DNA from: Deltaproteobacteria bacterium
Lineage (GTDB): Bacteria; Myxococcota_A; UBA9042; PHBI01
DNA length: 64,000 bases
Direction: 5' to 3'
Assembly: GCA_020632715.1 (NCBI GenBank)
Contig: JACKFA010000005.1
Coordinates: 558,001-622,000, forward strand
The notes beneath the pieces are model-generated. The model was not told where the DNA came from. It did not search any database and worked only from the letters and a program-made list of their open reading frames with translations. Each line of letters starts with the position of its first letter. Positions within the stretch are counted from its first letter, which is position 1. The translations under genes and the position numbers were made by a program. This document shows, piece by piece, positions 1 through 7,656 of this stretch.

Positions 1-11
1 CTCGCTCGGGC

Positions 12-17
12 TATACC
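12..17 (+). promoter_or_regulatory. -10-like hexamer for a leaderless start
   Basis: TATACC lies six bases before the ATG at 24 and no Shine-Dalgarno stands between them. If it is a -10 element, transcription would begin at or next to the A of the ATG. A -35 region would lie at or beyond the window edge and cannot be judged. Confidence 0.4.
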
Positions 18-23
18 GCGCGC

Positions 24-758
24 ATGGACTCCCGCGAACGCTTCACGGCGACCGTCGGCGACTACGAGCGCGCGCGGCCCGACTATCCCGACGCGCTCAT
101 CGCCGCCCTCGTCGCCCGCGCCCCCTGGCGCCGCGCCGTCGACCTCGGCTCCGGCACCGGGATCCTGTCGCGCCAGCTCGCGGCGGCCGGCCTCGACGTC
201 ATCGGCGTCGAGCCGAACGCCGCGATGCGCCTCGCCGCCGAGCGCGCCGGCGGCGGCCCGCGGTACCACGCCGGACAGGCCGAGTCGACCGGCCTCGCCG
301 TCGCCAGCGCCGACCTCGTCGTCGGCGCCCAGGCGTTCCACTGGTTCGATCTGCCAGCGACCGTGGCCGAGATCGACCGTGTCGCGATCGCGCGCGCCCC
401 CGCCGCGGCCATCTGGAACGTCCGCGCCGAGGAGGCGGGCGGCTTCGCGGCGGCGTACGAGGCCCTCCTCGGCCGCTTCGTCGGGCGCCGGGGCCCCGGC
501 GAGCTCGCGAACGTCACGATCGACGCCCTCGCGCGCCTCCGCCCGGGCGGCGAGCGGCTCGTCTTCCCCCACGCCCAGCACCTCGATCGCGACGGCGCCC
601 ACGCCCGCGCCTGGTCGAGCTCCTACGTGGCCCACGGCGTCCGCGACCACGCGGCCTTCGATCGCGCCCTCGACGAGGTCTTCGACGCCCACGCCCTCGA
701 CGGCGCGGTCACCCTGCGCTACCGCACCCTGGCCTACGTCTGGAGCACCTCACCCTGA
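24..758 (+). CDS. Class I SAM-dependent methyltransferase
   Basis: A 244-residue soluble protein with a Rossmann-type SAM-binding core. Motif I reads VDLGSGTG at about residues 39-46 and is followed by a VEPN acidic strand end near residue 60, as in small-molecule methyltransferases of the Methyltransf_11/25 families. The motif-IV region reads GAQAFHWFD, common in UbiE-like enzymes. The substrate cannot be read from the sequence. There is no signal peptide. The 3' end overlaps the end of the convergent gene by 25 bp. The start has no Shine-Dalgarno but a -10-like hexamer lies just upstream. Confidence 0.85.
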   Translation: MDSRERFTATVGDYERARPDYPDALIAALVARAPWRRAVDLGSGTGILSRQLAAAGLDVIGVEPNAAMRLAAERAGGGPRYHAGQAESTGLAVASADLVVGAQAFHWFDLPATVAEIDRVAIARAPAAAIWNVRAEEAGGFAAAYEALLGRFVGRRGPGELANVTIDALARLRPGGERLVFPHAQHLDRDGAHARAWSSSYVAHGVRDHAAFDRALDEVFDAHALDGAVTLRYRTLAYVWSTSP

Positions 759-1807
759 GGGCTCCGCGCGGCCGGCCTCCCCGCCCCGGCCGCGACCTTC
801 ATCTCCGCCCAGATCCCGTAGTGATCCGACGCGAAGACGCCGTCGTGCGCCTCGCCGCAGGCGATCCCCGCGGCGACGAGCTCGAGGTCCTCCGACAGCA
901 TCACGTGGTCCGGGCACTGCGGCACGCTGTCGAGGTAGGCCATCAGCTTCAGCACGAGCGGCTTCGGCGCGCCGTCAGGCCAGTGGTGGATCGTGCCGTA
1001 GCCGACGTTCGGGTTCTTGTCGGGGTCCCACGTCCGCGCGTCCGGCTGCACCGCCGGCAGCGCGTTCGCGAAGCGCATCTGGTTCGTGAAGCGCCGCACC
1101 TCGGGGGTGTCCGGGTCGAGGTTCAGGTCCGCCCCGAGCACGAGCGGCGCCCCCTCCCGGGCCTGCAGCTCGCGCAGCCACCGCTGGAGCCGGTCGAGCT
1201 CCACGTCGCGCTCCGCGCGGTTCTTGTGGGTCATCTTCACGATCGACGCAGGCGGCTGCGGCGTGTCCACCACCCCGTTCACGGCGAGCGTCTCCCACGC
1301 GACGTCGAACGCGCGCTGGTTCGGGAAGCCGTAGCGGACGTGGGCGCAGGCCACGACGACCGGCTGCCCGTCGATCGTCACGCGCCCGGCGAGCGCGTAC
1401 CGCACGGGCCCCCACTGGAACGCCGCCCAGTTCGTGACGAAGCCGCTGCCGCTCAGGCGCAGCGTCCCGAGGCTCGTGAGCCCCACGTCGCGCCGCGCGA
1501 GGATCGCCACCCCCTCGCCGCGGCCGATCCCCCACGGGAGCCCGGCGCCGAGGACGCGCATGCCGCTGTTCGACACGCGCCAGAGGCAGTCGTAGCCGAG
1601 GTCCCTGGCGAGGTCGCTCACGAAGGTCGGGAGCGGCAGGCACTCCTGGAGGGTCACGACGTCCGGATCGCGCGCGCGCAGCTCGGCGAGGAGCGCCTCG
1701 TAGCGCTTGCGCTTGTGCCCCTCGGGCTCGATCGAGACGACCCCGGTCAGCCCGCGCACGAGCGAGCCGATCCAGGTGTTCACGTTGACGATGCGCAGGG
1801 GCCTCAT
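734..1807 (-). CDS. Endonuclease/exonuclease/phosphatase (EEP) family protein
   Basis: A 357-residue protein with the EEP fold (DNase I, exonuclease III and neutral sphingomyelinase superfamily). Visible motifs are VNVNTW at the N-terminus, the metal-binding TLQE near residue 52, GADLNLDPD in the middle, and PDHVMLS followed by the catalytic ASDHYGIWAEM near the end. No signal peptide is seen, so a cytoplasmic nuclease or phosphodiesterase is likely; the substrate is unknown. Its ATG overlaps the stop of the upstream CblC-like gene as ATGA, so the two are probably translationally coupled. The last codons run into the 3' end of the convergent methyltransferase gene. Confidence 0.8.
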   Translation of the reverse strand: MRPLRIVNVNTWIGSLVRGLTGVVSIEPEGHKRKRYEALLAELRARDPDVVTLQECLPLPTFVSDLARDLGYDCLWRVSNSGMRVLGAGLPWGIGRGEGVAILARRDVGLTSLGTLRLSGSGFVTNWAAFQWGPVRYALAGRVTIDGQPVVVACAHVRYGFPNQRAFDVAWETLAVNGVVDTPQPPASIVKMTHKNRAERDVELDRLQRWLRELQAREGAPLVLGADLNLDPDTPEVRRFTNQMRFANALPAVQPDARTWDPDKNPNVGYGTIHHWPDGAPKPLVLKLMAYLDSVPQCPDHVMLSEDLELVAAGIACGEAHDGVFASDHYGIWAEMKVAAGAGRPAARSPQGEVLQT

Positions 1808-2520
1808 GGCAGGTCGAGCGCTCCGCGGTCGCGGGTGTAGTGGTAACGGATCTGGTCGTCACCATACCGCGAATCGCGCCCGCGCGGGCAGGCGTCCCGG
1901 ACCCGCAGCCACGGCCGCAGGTCGGCCGCCTCCTGGGCCGCCGCCGTCGCCTCGCGCAGCGCCGGCTCGCAGGGGCGCTCGGCGCAGCCCTCGCAGGGCC
2001 GCTCGACCGGGCCGAGGGCCTCCGGCCCGGGCACGTCGACGACGAGCGCCGCGCGGAGCGCGATCCACGGCCCGTGCTCGGCGTGCACGCAGTAGACGGG
2101 GCCGAGCTGCGCGAGCCCGACGGCGTCCGCGAGGCGCTGGAACGCGACGCGGCGCGGCGGCGCCTCCCACGGGTAGCGCACCTCCCAGCGGACGTCGCCG
2201 AGCGCCTCGCGCGCGGCCGTCGTGACGACGTCGGCCGTCCAGGTGTCGAGCGGGTCGCGCGTCGCGCGGAGGCGCTCCGAGCCGCGGTAGGCCGCGGTGA
2301 ACCGCTCCCAGAGCGCGCGGCTGTTGCCGACGACGATGACCAGGGCGTCGTCGCGCCCGAGGTCGGGCAGCGCGTGCTCGGCGGCGACGCGGCGCTGATA
2401 CCAGGCCACGCTGCCGGCGGCGCACAGATCGAAGCCGTGCTCGCCGACGCGCGCGGCGAACGCGGCGAGCAGCGCGCGCCAGCGCGGCGTCTGCGGCGGG
2501 TCGTCATGCCTAGCGCTCAT
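1804..2520 (-). CDS. CblC (MMACHC)/QueG-like cobalamin-binding candidate
   Basis: A 238-residue protein. From memory of human MMACHC, several segments align in order: a GF(D/E) plus VAWY block near residue 29, a DP(L/V)D block, a central C-(V/I)-H...W-x-A-(I/L)-R segment that in MMACHC carries the cobalamin-binding His, and a following VDVPGP-like stretch. Unlike MMACHC, it adds CEGCAERPC about 30 residues before an ACPRG motif, resembling a reduced form of the ferredoxin-like Fe-S tail of epoxyqueuosine reductase (QueG), a structural relative. This suggests B12 decyanation/dealkylation or a corrinoid reductase role; both are inference. The start at 2520 is chosen for its AGGA Shine-Dalgarno; an open frame extends to 2613. 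It is coupled to the EEP gene. Confidence 0.55.
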   Translation of the reverse strand: MSARHDDPPQTPRWRALLAAFAARVGEHGFDLCAAGSVAWYQRRVAAEHALPDLGRDDALVIVVGNSRALWERFTAAYRGSERLRATRDPLDTWTADVVTTAAREALGDVRWEVRYPWEAPPRRVAFQRLADAVGLAQLGPVYCVHAEHGPWIALRAALVVDVPGPEALGPVERPCEGCAERPCEPALREATAAAQEAADLRPWLRVRDACPRGRDSRYGDDQIRYHYTRDRGALDLP

Positions 2521-2764
2521 GGGCTCGTCCTGACGCAGCGCCGCCCGACGCGCCGCGGGATCGGTGTTCTCGTGTGGGGCTCGCGATGTAGCAGATCGGG
2601 GAGCCGGTACCAAGCTCGATGTCGGCCCGCGCGGCAGCCGGACCGGCTCCGGAAGCGGTGGACAGCGACGCGATCGCTGTGGTCAGATCCGGCGACGGCG
2701 CGCGGGAGACGCGCGCGGATCGGCGAGGCGGCGCCACGCCGCCCGCGAGGAGCGGATCGAGACG

Positions 2765-3565
2765 ATGAAGCCCTACCTCGACATCGTGCGGCACGTGCTC
2801 GCGCACGGCGAGCCCAAGACCGACCGCACGGGCACGGGCACGCTCAGCCTCTTCGGGCTCCAGGCGCGCTACGACCTCCGCGAGGGCTTCCCGCTCGTCA
2901 CCACGAAGAAGGTGATCTGGCGCTCCGTCGTGAACGAGCTGCTCTGGTTCCTGCGCGGCGGCACGAACATCCACGACGGCCTCGACAGCAAGATCTGGGA
3001 CGCCTGGGCGGGCGAGGACGGCGGTCTCGGCCCCATCTACGGCCACCAGTGGCGCAACTGGGGCGCCCCCGTCGGGGCCCCGCGCGGCACCGGCGTCGAC
3101 CAGATCGCCGCCGCCATCGAGACCATCAAGACCAACCCCGACTCGCGGCGCATCATCGTCAACGCCTGGAACGTGGCCGATCTCCCGGCGATGGCGCTGC
3201 CGCCGTGCCACGCCTTCTTCCAGTTCTACGTCGCCGGCGGCGAGCACCTCGACTGCCAGCTCTACCAGCGCTCCGCCGACCTCGCGCTCGGCGTCCCCTT
3301 CAACATCGCGAGCTACAGCCTCCTCCTCGCCCTCGTCGCCAACGAGTGCGGCCTCACCCCGCGCTTCTTCGTGCACGTCCTCGGCGACGCCCACGTGTAC
3401 GCGAACCACGTCGCGGGCCTCGAGGAGCAGCTCCGCCGCGAGCCGCGCCCCCTCCCGACCCTGCGCCTGCCGGCCGGGAAGCCCGTCGACGACGTCGTCG
3501 CGAGCGACATCGAGCTCGTCGGCTACGATCCGCACCCCTTCATCCGCTTCGAGGTCGCGGTGTGA
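2765..3565 (+). CDS. thyA: Thymidylate synthase
   Basis: A 266-residue ThyA that methylates dUMP to dTMP with 5,10-methylenetetrahydrofolate, giving dihydrofolate. The N-terminus MKPYLDIV...DRTGTGT matches the E. coli start, so ATG 2765 is chosen although the frame is open from 2564. The catalytic Cys sits in ALPPCHAFFQFYV; the dUMP-binding QRSADLALGVPFN and the VHxxGDAH-type segment (VHVLGDAHVY) are present. A GAGGAG lies about 12 bases upstream. The stop overlaps the GTG of folA as GTGA, a coupling that puts dihydrofolate production and its re-reduction in one transcript. Confidence 0.97.
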   Translation: MKPYLDIVRHVLAHGEPKTDRTGTGTLSLFGLQARYDLREGFPLVTTKKVIWRSVVNELLWFLRGGTNIHDGLDSKIWDAWAGEDGGLGPIYGHQWRNWGAPVGAPRGTGVDQIAAAIETIKTNPDSRRIIVNAWNVADLPAMALPPCHAFFQFYVAGGEHLDCQLYQRSADLALGVPFNIASYSLLLALVANECGLTPRFFVHVLGDAHVYANHVAGLEEQLRREPRPLPTLRLPAGKPVDDVVASDIELVGYDPHPFIRFEVAV

Positions 3566-4149
3566 CGGGCGGCGGCGACCGGTCCCGGTTCGACGCGGCC
3601 GCCGACGCCGCGAGCCGGCTCGTCGGGGAGGGCCTCGATCGCCCCGACGGCGGCATCGTCCCGATCTGGGCCGCCGACGACCGCGGCGGCATCGGCCGCG
3701 CCGGCGACGTCCCCTGGTACCTCCCGCCGGACATCCGCCACTTCCGCGTGCTCACCACCGGCGGCGGGCAGAACGCCGTCGTCATGGGGCGCCGCACCTG
3801 GGACTCCATCGCCCCGCGCTACCGGCCGCTCAAGAACCGCTTCAACATCGTCATGTCGCGCGGCAGCACCGTCGACGCCCCGCCCGGCGTGCGGATCGTG
3901 CCCGACTTCGACGCCGCCGTCCGCGCCGCGGAGGGCTTCGTGCGCCTCTGGGTCGTCGGCGGCGGGCAGATCTACCGCCAGGCCCTCGCGCGCCCCGACT
4001 GCCGCGCCGTCGTCGTGACCCGCGTCGCCGGCGACTTCGACTGCGACACGTTCGTCCCCGCCCTCCCCGCCGACTTCGCCCTCGCCGTCACGACCGGCGA
4101 GCTCGAGCACGGCGGGATCCGGTACCGCTTCGAGCGCTGGGAGCGCTGA
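3562..4149 (+). CDS. folA: Dihydrofolate reductase
   Basis: A 195-residue DHFR that reduces the dihydrofolate made by ThyA to tetrahydrofolate with NADPH. Signature elements are a WAADDRGGIG Met20-loop region, DVPWYLPPDIRHF with the substrate-binding Asp, VVMGRRTW, and WVVGGGQIY near residue 140. It starts with GTG overlapping the thyA stop by four bases. The N-terminal extension of about 30 residues before the usual first strand is longer than in E. coli FolA (159 residues). A later start is possible, but no good in-frame start with a ribosome site is seen before the first strand. Confidence 0.93.
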   Translation: MTGGGDRSRFDAAADAASRLVGEGLDRPDGGIVPIWAADDRGGIGRAGDVPWYLPPDIRHFRVLTTGGGQNAVVMGRRTWDSIAPRYRPLKNRFNIVMSRGSTVDAPPGVRIVPDFDAAVRAAEGFVRLWVVGGGQIYRQALARPDCRAVVVTRVAGDFDCDTFVPALPADFALAVTTGELEHGGIRYRFERWER

Positions 4150-4221
4150 CCTCGGCGCCCCCCGGGCGGACGCGGGCGGTCCCGAGCGGTCCGGGGGCTC
4201 GCGTGAAACCGGAACGGCGCG

Positions 4222-4227
4222 TATAGT
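4222..4227 (+). promoter_or_regulatory. Probable -10 element of the sensor kinase operon
   Basis: TATAGT stands in the gap between folA and the leader ORF, with a weak, GC-rich -35 region. It is the only AT-rich hexamer there, so it is the likely promoter of the leader ORF/kinase/regulator operon. No terminator is evident after folA. Confidence 0.4.
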
Positions 4228-4288
4228 CCTCCGACGTGTTCGAGCGCCGGGGCACCAGCCCGCCCGGCGCACGCGCGAGGTGACTCCC

Positions 4289-4321
4289 ATGCCCAAGCTA
4301 CCGCAGCGCCGCCGGAAGTGA
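4289..4321 (+). CDS. 10-residue leader ORF coupled to the sensor kinase
   Basis: ATG 4289 has a well-placed GAGGTG six bases upstream and encodes MPKLPQRRRK, then TGA. That stop overlaps the GTG start of the histidine kinase gene (GTGA, 4318-4321). The kinase GTG itself has no separate good ribosome site, and its own frame has no other start upstream. The short ORF therefore probably delivers ribosomes to the kinase start; the Pro/Arg-rich peptide may matter for pausing. This is inference from layout only. Confidence 0.45.
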   Translation: MPKLPQRRRK

Positions 4322-5838
4322 GCCCGCTCCCCCGGCACCTGCCAGAGCTCCTCCTCGTCGAGGACGACCCCGACGACGTCGCGCTGATCCGCGCCCACGT
4401 CGCGCGCCTGCCTGCGCCGGCCCCGCCCCGGGTCCGCGTCGCCGGGACGCTCGCCGACGCGCTCGCCGCGCTCGACGGGGACGAGGCGCCCGTCGTGCTC
4501 CTCGACCTCGCGCTGCCCGACGCCTTCGGCGTCGAGTGCGTCGAGCTGCTGCGCGCCGCGCGCGACGACGTCGCCATCGTCGTCCTGACCGGGCTCAGCG
4601 ACGACGACCTCGCGATGGCCTGCCTCGGCGCGGGCGCCCAGGACTACCTCACGAAGCGCACGGTGACCGCCGAGAGCCTCCGCCGGGCCATCGGCCACGC
4701 CGTCGCCCGCGTCCGCGAGCGAACGGCCAGCGGCGCCGCCCGCGCGGCCGAGACGCGGCTCGCCGCCATCGTGGAGGCCTCGCGGGACGGCTTCGTCGCC
4801 ATCGACGCCGCGGGGCGGGTCACGAGCTGGAGCCGAGGCGCGACGCAGCTCTTCGGGTGGACCCACGAGGACGCGATCGGCCGCCCCATCGCGGACGTCT
4901 GCCGCGCCCGCGACGACGCCGGCGCCCGCGCCCAGACCGCCGCCGTCCGCGCCGCCTTCGCGGGCGAGGACGCAGGCCCCGTCGAGGTCGATCGCCTCCA
5001 CCGCGGCGGCGACGTCGTCCACGTCTCGCTCCACCTCTTCCCGCTGCGCGACGATCGCGGCCACGTCTACGGCGTCGCGGCCATCGCGCGCGACGTCGGC
5101 GAGCTCCGGAGCCGCGACCTCGAGCTCCGCCGCCGCAACGCCGAGCTCGAGGAGAGCAACCGCCAGATGCGCGCGCTCAGCGCCCGCATGAACGCCGTCC
5201 GCGAGGAGGAGCGCACGAGCCTCTCGCGCGCCGTCCACGACGGGCTCGGCCAGCTCATGACGGGGGTCAAGATGGACCTCCGCTGGCTCGACCGCCACCT
5301 CGACGACGGCGTGACGACGGCCGAGGCGCTGCACCGCCGCCTCGGTGACGCCCAGAGCCTCGTCGACGCCGCGGTCGGCGCGGTGCAGCGCATCGCGACC
5401 GAGCTCCGTCCCGGCGTCCTCGACGCCCTCGGGCTCCCGGCCGCCCTCCGCGACGAGACGCGGCGATTCGCGGCGCGCACCGGGCTCCGCGGGGACGTCC
5501 ACGTCGCCTCCGAGGCCGACCCGCCGGAGCGCGTGTCGACGGCGCTCTTCCGGATCTTCCAGGAGCTCATGACCAACGTCGCGCGCCACGCCGAGGCCTC
5601 TCGGGTCGCCGTGCGCCTCGAGGCGCGGGCCGACAGCTGGGTCCTGCGCGTCGAGGACGACGGGGTCGGGCTCCCGTCGGTCCTCGAGGGCGGCCTCGGC
5701 CTCCTCGGGGCCCGCGAGCGCGCCGGCGAGCTCGGCGGGAGCGTCACCTTCGCCATGGCCGCGGGCGGCGGCACCGCCGCGACCGTCGTCATCCCGCGCG
5801 CCGACGCCGGGCCCGACGAGGAGCAGACGGCGCCGTGA
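4318..5838 (+). CDS. Hybrid REC-PAS-HisKA_3 histidine kinase
   Basis: A 506-residue cytoplasmic kinase. An N-terminal receiver domain (about residues 5-125; acidic EDDPDD, phospho-acceptor Asp63, conserved Lys in YLTKR) is followed by a PAS domain (about 145-260), a short coiled coil, a NarX/DegS-type dimerisation domain with His307 in AVHDGLGQ, and a HATPase domain (QELMTNVARHAEA, DDGVGLP). No transmembrane segment is visible, so it integrates an upstream phosphorelay input with a PAS signal. It starts at GTG overlapping a leader ORF, and its stop overlaps the next GTG, so it is coupled to the NarL-type regulator that is its likely partner. Confidence 0.9.
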   Translation: MSPLPRHLPELLLVEDDPDDVALIRAHVARLPAPAPPRVRVAGTLADALAALDGDEAPVVLLDLALPDAFGVECVELLRAARDDVAIVVLTGLSDDDLAMACLGAGAQDYLTKRTVTAESLRRAIGHAVARVRERTASGAARAAETRLAAIVEASRDGFVAIDAAGRVTSWSRGATQLFGWTHEDAIGRPIADVCRARDDAGARAQTAAVRAAFAGEDAGPVEVDRLHRGGDVVHVSLHLFPLRDDRGHVYGVAAIARDVGELRSRDLELRRRNAELEESNRQMRALSARMNAVREEERTSLSRAVHDGLGQLMTGVKMDLRWLDRHLDDGVTTAEALHRRLGDAQSLVDAAVGAVQRIATELRPGVLDALGLPAALRDETRRFAARTGLRGDVHVASEADPPERVSTALFRIFQELMTNVARHAEASRVAVRLEARADSWVLRVEDDGVGLPSVLEGGLGLLGARERAGELGGSVTFAMAAGGGTAATVVIPRADAGPDEEQTAP

Positions 5839-6473
5839 TCCGCGTGCTCATCGCCGACGACCACGCCGTGGCGCGCCGCGGGCTGCGAGAGCTCGCCGCC
5901 GAGGCGTTCGCCGACGCCGGCGTCGACACGGTCGAGGTCGCCGACGGCCACGCCGCCGTCGCCCGCCTCGCCGAGGCCCCCTTCGACCTCGCCGTGGTCG
6001 ACGTGCGCATGCCCGGCCCGCGCGTCGTCGAGCTCGTCGCGACCCTGCGCGAGGTCGCCCCGGCGGTGCCGGTGCTCGTCGTCACGGCGCTCGACGAGCT
6101 CGACATCGTGCTCGAGACGATGCGCGCCGGCGCCTCCGGCGTGGTCCACAAGCACCGCGACGCGGACGAGCTCGTCGACGCGATGCGGATCGTCATCGAC
6201 GGCGGCACGTGGCTCCACCCCGAGACGTCCGCGGAGGTCGCGGCCGCCCTGCGCGCGCCCCCGCAGACATCTCCCCACGACGCCCTCTCGCCGCGCGAGC
6301 TCGAGGTCATGCGCCTCATCGGCGTCGGGCGCTCCGTGAAGGAGGCCGGCGCGGCGCTCGGCATCAGCGACAAGACCGTGTCCACCTACCTCGCGCGGAT
6401 CCGCGACAAGACCGGCCTCACGAGCCACGTCGACATCGCCCGCTACGCGCTCAGGCACGGCCTCGTCGAGTGA
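5835..6473 (+). CDS. NarL/FixJ-type response regulator
   Basis: A 212-residue two-domain regulator. The receiver has the acidic ADDH pair, phospho-Asp56 in VVDVRMPG, Thr in VVTALDE and Lys in VVHKHRD. The C-terminal LuxR-type helix-turn-helix (about residues 148-212) has LSPRELEVMRLIGVGRSVKEAG and SDKTVSTYLARI. It is coupled by GTGA to the kinase and is presumably phosphorylated from kinase His307. No autoregulatory operator can be singled out. Confidence 0.92.
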   Translation: MIRVLIADDHAVARRGLRELAAEAFADAGVDTVEVADGHAAVARLAEAPFDLAVVDVRMPGPRVVELVATLREVAPAVPVLVVTALDELDIVLETMRAGASGVVHKHRDADELVDAMRIVIDGGTWLHPETSAEVAAALRAPPQTSPHDALSPRELEVMRLIGVGRSVKEAGAALGISDKTVSTYLARIRDKTGLTSHVDIARYALRHGLVE

Positions 6474-6571
6474 CGACGGCGCGGCGCCGACGCTGGAGCG
6501 CCCTCCAGTGTAGGGCCCGGCCCGACACGCCTATGGGGGAGACGCCGATACCATCGGCCTCGTCGCCCCCC

Positions 6572-6577
6572 TATAAT
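6572..6577 (+). promoter_or_regulatory. Consensus -10 (TATAAT) at the start of the lone receiver gene
   Basis: A perfect TATAAT, striking in this GC-rich sequence, ends eight bases before the ATG at 6585. The expected initiation site is at or one base from that ATG, which has no Shine-Dalgarno, so a leaderless mRNA is likely. The -35 region (TACCAT at 17 bp spacing) is poor. The hexamer overlaps the alternative ATG at 6576, which argues against that start. Confidence 0.6.
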
Positions 6578-6584
6578 GGTTGGC

Positions 6585-6971
6585 ATGTCAGGTCATCCCC
6601 AGCTGCATCTCGACGTGCTGGTCGCTGACGAGTCGGACATCACCCGGTCCCGGATGGTCGCGCTGCTCGGCGAGCTCCCGCACGTCCACGCCTTCGAGTG
6701 CGGCGGCGGCACGGCGGAGATCCTCCGCAGCATCGACGAGTTCGGCCCCGCCTGCGTGATCCTCGACGCGCCAGCCCTCGGCGCCGTCGGCAACGACGTC
6801 ATCGCGCGCGTCCGCGACACCTGCGACGGCTGCGTCATCGTGGTCCTCACCAACGAGGCGAGCCCCGAGCTCGAGGCCGCCTGCCGCGAGGCCGGCGCCG
6901 CCTACTTCCTCCGCAAGTGGGCCGACTTCGAGCGCGTGAAGGAGCTCGTCGCCGCCCTCGAGCGGCGCTGA
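6585..6971 (+). CDS. Stand-alone receiver-domain protein
   Basis: A 128-residue single REC domain without an output domain. It keeps the acidic pocket (VADESD), phospho-Asp61 in VILDAP, the switch Thr in VVLTNEA and the Lys in FLRKW, so it should be phosphorylatable. It may act as a phosphate shuttle or sink, or as a protein-binding output, for the kinase/regulator pair just upstream. The helix after the Asp is unusual (APALG). ATG 6585 is preferred over ATG 6576 because the latter is inside the TATAAT element. It is convergent with pgl. Confidence 0.8.
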   Translation: MSGHPQLHLDVLVADESDITRSRMVALLGELPHVHAFECGGGTAEILRSIDEFGPACVILDAPALGAVGNDVIARVRDTCDGCVIVVLTNEASPELEAACREAGAAYFLRKWADFERVKELVAALERR

Positions 6972-6975
6972 GAGG

Positions 6976-7653
6976 TCAGAGCGTCAGGTCCGTCACCACC
7001 ACGAGCCCCGGCAGCCCGCGCGCCGGCGAGTCGCCGCGCCCGGCGACCAGCTCGGCGAGGGCCTCGCGCTTCGCCTCCCCCGTCGCCACGAGCAGCGCCC
7101 GCGGCGCCGTCGCGAGCGCGGACCGGGTGAGCGTGAAGCGCTCCGGCGGGGGCTTCGGCGAGTCCGGGACGAACGCCGCTGTCCCGGACGGCGCGGGGCG
7201 GTCCGGGAAGAGCGACGCGATGTGCCCGTCCGGCCCCATCCCGAGGAGCGTCACGTCGAGCCCACCCTCGAGGTCGGCCTCCCAGGCGGCGCGGACGCGC
7301 GCGAGGGCGTCGTCGACCGCCTCGCCGTCGAGGACGAGCCGCAGCACGAGCGCCGGCGCGCCGCGCGCGAAGAGCCCCGCCCGCTCGGCGGCGCCGTGGT
7401 TCGAGTCGGGGTCGGCCGCGGCGACGTCGCGCTCGTCGACGTAGACGAGCCTCACGCGCCCCCAGACGTCGTCCGCGACGAGCCCGCGCGCCGCCACCGC
7501 GACCATGAGCGCCGACCCACCCGGGATCCCGAGCCGCGCGCCCGCCCCGCCCCGCGCCCGGTCGGCGTCCGCGAGCGCGTCGGCGAGCCAGCGCGCGCCG
7601 CGCCCGACGGGGTCCTCCGTGACGATCACCGCGACCGGCGCTGCCTCTTCCAT
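6976..7653 (-). CDS. pgl: 6-phosphogluconolactonase
   Basis: A 225-residue DevB/SOL-type lactonase that hydrolyses 6-phosphogluconolactone to 6-phosphogluconate, the step after zwf. Family motifs are IPGGSAL, LVYVDERDVAAADPDSN and LLGMGPDGHIASLFP. The ATG at 7653 follows the Ser/Thr kinase stop by three bases, so it is co-transcribed with the kinase and probably with zwf further upstream. It is cytoplasmic, with no signal peptide. Confidence 0.94.
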   Translation of the reverse strand: MEEAAPVAVIVTEDPVGRGARWLADALADADRARGGAGARLGIPGGSALMVAVAARGLVADDVWGRVRLVYVDERDVAAADPDSNHGAAERAGLFARGAPALVLRLVLDGEAVDDALARVRAAWEADLEGGLDVTLLGMGPDGHIASLFPDRPAPSGTAAFVPDSPKPPPERFTLTRSALATAPRALLVATGEAKREALAELVAGRGDSPARGLPGLVVVTDLTL

Positions 7654-7656
7654 GCG

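Noticed and set aside
2564..2764. An N-terminal extension of thymidylate synthase
   Set aside because: The extra residues are compositionally odd, and MKPYLDIV at 2765 matches the usual ThyA start and length.
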